DNA from: Rhodoblastus sp963804045
Lineage (GTDB): Bacteria; Pseudomonadota; Alphaproteobacteria; Rhizobiales; Beijerinckiaceae
Assembly: GCA_963804045.1 (NCBI GenBank)
Contig: CAWDOR010000030.1
Coordinates: 1-64,000, forward strand
DNA length: 64,000 nucleotides
Direction of reading: 5' to 3'
Shown here: piece after piece, positions 62,801 to 64,000 of the stretch
Layout of the letters: each line of letters opens with the position of its first letter
How positions within the stretch are numbered: the stretch's first letter is position 1
Position numbers and translations under genes: made by a program
Notes under the pieces: generated by a model
Told to the model about the DNA's origin: nothing
The model's input: only the letters and a program-made list of their open reading frames with translations
Databases searched by the model: none

Positions 62801-63245
62801 ATTCGCCGACCCGGTCCGCTGCTGGCCAATCCGCGTCAAGGCCGGCGCCCTGGACGAGAATGTCCCCTCCCGCGACCTGCTGCTGTCGCCCGATCACGCG
62901 CTGCTGGTCGGGGGCGTGCTGATCCAGGCCGGCGCGCTGGTCAACGGCGCGTCGATCGTGCGCGAGAGGTCCGTGCCGCCGGTGTTCGTCTATTATCACG
63001 TCGAACTGGACGATCATTCGCTGATCCTGGCCGAAAACACGCCTGCCGAAACCTTTGTCGACAATGTCGATCGGATGGGCTTCGATAATTGGGCGGAGCA
63101 TGAGGCGCTTTTCCCCGGGGGCAAGCCGATCGAGGAAATGCCCTATCCCCGCGCCAAAGCACGGCGACAGGTTCCGATGCAAATCCGGGCGGCGCTAGAC
63201 GCGCGTGCGATGACGACCCTGAAGCAGTTCTTTGCCGTGGCATAG
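53814..63245 (+). CDS. Giant glycine-rich repeat protein with C-terminal Hint domain (four frame changes)
   Basis: One ~9.4-kb gene for a ~3140-residue surface or secreted protein. ATG 53814 follows GGAGAG. Layout: Gly/Ala-rich GGAGG-type repeats (to about 57900) built from five long units ending in YGKSYLTFDD-like blocks; Ig-like units marked by GTLAQVNAAL (58710, 59050, 59450); leucine/QAQ-type repeats with LTVAEAQA or VAQAQAL cores (about 59640-60900); AIDA-like strand-loop-strand repeats (GATLNGATVASGGDVLVDGG; about 61290-61640 and 62040-62400); and a Hint_2 domain (62650-62960) with CFCVGTLI and SPDHALLV. The frame changes at about 55912, 56432, 57556 and 58660, each compatible with one base gained or lost. 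No N-terminal signal peptide; export route unknown. Function may be adhesion with self-processing. Confidence 0.85.
54330..57560 (+). repeat. Five long tandem units in the glycine-rich region
   Basis: Blocks reading GYGKSYLTFDD (about 54490 and 55168), GYGYSSLNFDD (55938), GYAKSYLDYTD (56720) and GYGKSTLNFST (57450) recur every 680-780 bp, each preceded by a GGxxSxLxLxQ-like stretch and followed by xATGGAGG. This defines a super-repeat of about 225-260 residues. Confidence 0.75.
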
Positions 63246-63725
63246 CTGGGACCATCGGGCGTCCAAGGGTAATTCATTTCCGCGCCAGGAAAGCTTGCCC
63301 GCGAGAGCCGAAACGCAAGCTACGAAGCCGCGATCGGCTGCTCAGGGTCAAAAGTAATCCTCCGCGTAGCGGAGCTTAACGGTCCGCTTGGTCCTCATAA
63401 GCGGCCCCAGTGGGCGATTGGTCGAGATTTGCTTAGAATCTAAGAATGACTGGCGGCAGCACAATCCGGCTCCATAAGTGGCGTCGGTGGTTGCGGGTCC
63501 CCGCAACCAAATCAACTCACATCCACAATGCCGAAACATAAAGCCGCTCCATCATCGCGGCGGCTTTCGCCGTTCTTCGCCGAACGCCCAAGTCGCTGTT
63601 GGATGACAGTTCTGTGGCGGGTCAAGGCGCCGGCGCCGAATTGAATCTGGCGGAGCGACGTCAATGCGGAGCGCGGCGGGGAGGTCTGTTTCCCCCCACG
63701 CGAATTCGTCGCAGCCGTCCGCATT
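63246..63725. other. Intergenic region, 480 bp
   Basis: Holds the third copy of the RNA-like hairpin repeat (63483-63570) and a small stem CTCCGC/GCGGAG near 63360. No protein-coding gene seen. Confidence 0.5.
63483..63570 (+). ncRNA. Candidate small RNA: conserved hairpin plus terminator, copy 3
   Basis: GTCGGT then the perfect hairpin GGTTGCGGGTCCCCGCAACC, then a spacer and AAAGCCGC / GCGGCTTT at 63540-63567. The upstream conserved stretch of copies 1 and 2 is largely missing. Confidence 0.4.
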
Positions 63726-64000
63726 TCACGCTCCGACGAAAGCGCGCACGCGCTCCGCCGTTTCCATTTGCATCATCAGCCGTTCGATGCCGTCGATTTC
63801 CGCGGCTACGCCATTGGCCTGCATGGGCAAGGCCGCGCGCAGGCAGGCCTTCGCGGCGCGCAGGGCCGGCGCTGACAGGCCGCTGATGCGCTCGGCTATG
63901 GCGTGGGCTGCGGCCGCGAACGCCTCGCGCTCCACGGCCCATTGCGCCAAACCCACGCGAAGCGCCTCGCTTCCGTCCAAAGCTTCGCCGGACAGAATGA
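63726..64000 (-). CDS. Enoyl-CoA hydratase/isomerase-like protein, C-terminal part only
   Basis: The last ~90 residues of a crotonase-family protein: SGEALDGSEALRVGLAQWAV, then ISGLSAPALRAAKACLRAAL and IERLMMQMETAERVRAFVGA. The C-terminal helical region of the family is recognisable. The gene continues past the right edge of the window, so the start and active site are not visible. Confidence 0.75.
   Translation of the reverse strand, partial: ILSGEALDGSEALRVGLAQWAVEREAFAAAAHAIAERISGLSAPALRAAKACLRAALPMQANGVAAEIDGIERLMMQMETAERVRAFVGA

Noticed and set aside
62650..63245. Intein inserted in a host protein
   Set aside because: The Hint domain is at the C-terminus and no C-extein or C-terminal intein block follows; it fits Hint_2 proteins better.
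1..64000. tRNA, rRNA or prophage genes
   Set aside because: I looked for tRNA-like cloverleaf ends, rRNA stretches and phage structural genes and saw none.

Overview
The window looks like a chromosomal segment of a GC-rich alphaproteobacterium of the Hyphomicrobiales (Rhizobiales), probably near Beijerinckiaceae/Methylocystaceae or Rhodoblastus. Reasons: codon use strongly biased to G/C at third positions, DUF992/DUF3309/DUF3775/DUF1236-type small proteins, an Omp25-like barrel, a FixJ-type hybrid regulator, and a palindromic intergenic repeat (11066-11150) of a kind common in these genomes. Genus is not decidable from sequence reading alone.

Layout. (1) 1-2170: an IS66 transposase cut by the window edge, abutted by an IS5-type transposase. 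(2) 2250-22360: a stress island. A 1465-residue CheB-CheR-PAS-kinase-REC-REC-LuxR/FixJ hybrid regulator and a divergent single-domain receiver are followed by about 24 small genes: GlsB-like and DUF3309/DUF3096 membrane proteins, CsbD, a CpxP/Spy-like protein, a band-7 protein, glycine-zipper lipoprotein, P-type proton ATPase, PRC-barrel protein, CbpA/CbpM chaperone pair and a PhaC-like hydrolase. Eleven copies of one 14-bp box (TGAGTA-N2-TTCCGA in gene orientation) lie about 70-215 bp upstream of these genes. I infer a dedicated regulon, possibly read by the FixJ-like output domain. (3) 22833-52216: a sulfur island. It encodes a YeiH-like sulfur-anion transporter, an AsnC-type regulator, two serine acetyltransferases, cysteine synthase, an Rrf2 regulator with four cysteines, TonB/ExbB/ExbD plus a TonB-dependent receptor, several c- and b-type cytochromes, a cysteine-free rhodanese, a periplasmic peroxiredoxin, YeeE/YedE half-transporters, and at its centre a family 2A encapsulin shell with a cysteine desulfurase carrying a ~260-residue disordered N-terminal extension. 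AT-rich IscR/Rrf2-like boxes recur upstream of nearly every operon. (4) 52716-63245: a sulfotransferase and one enormous (~9.4 kb) gene for a glycine-rich repeat protein ending in AIDA-like strand-loop-strand repeats and a Hint domain. (5) 63726-64000: the C-terminal end of an enoyl-CoA hydratase-like gene.

How the parts work together (inference). The sulfur island appears to make cysteine (serine acetyltransferase + cysteine synthase), strip its sulfur inside an encapsulin nanocompartment (cysteine desulfurase + shell), and move sulfur compounds across the membranes (YeiH, YeeE/YedE, TonB system), under one Rrf2-type regulator. Encapsulated cysteine desulfurase with sulfur storage is known from other bacteria; the breadth of the apparent regulon here is the less familiar part.

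Data-quality note. Eight places show a clean one-base frame change inside otherwise well-conserved coding sequence (about 28004, 32205, 36085, 38058, 55912, 56432, 57556, 58660). This looks like residual indel error of a long-read assembly more than eight pseudogenes; the genes are annotated as single features across the shifts.
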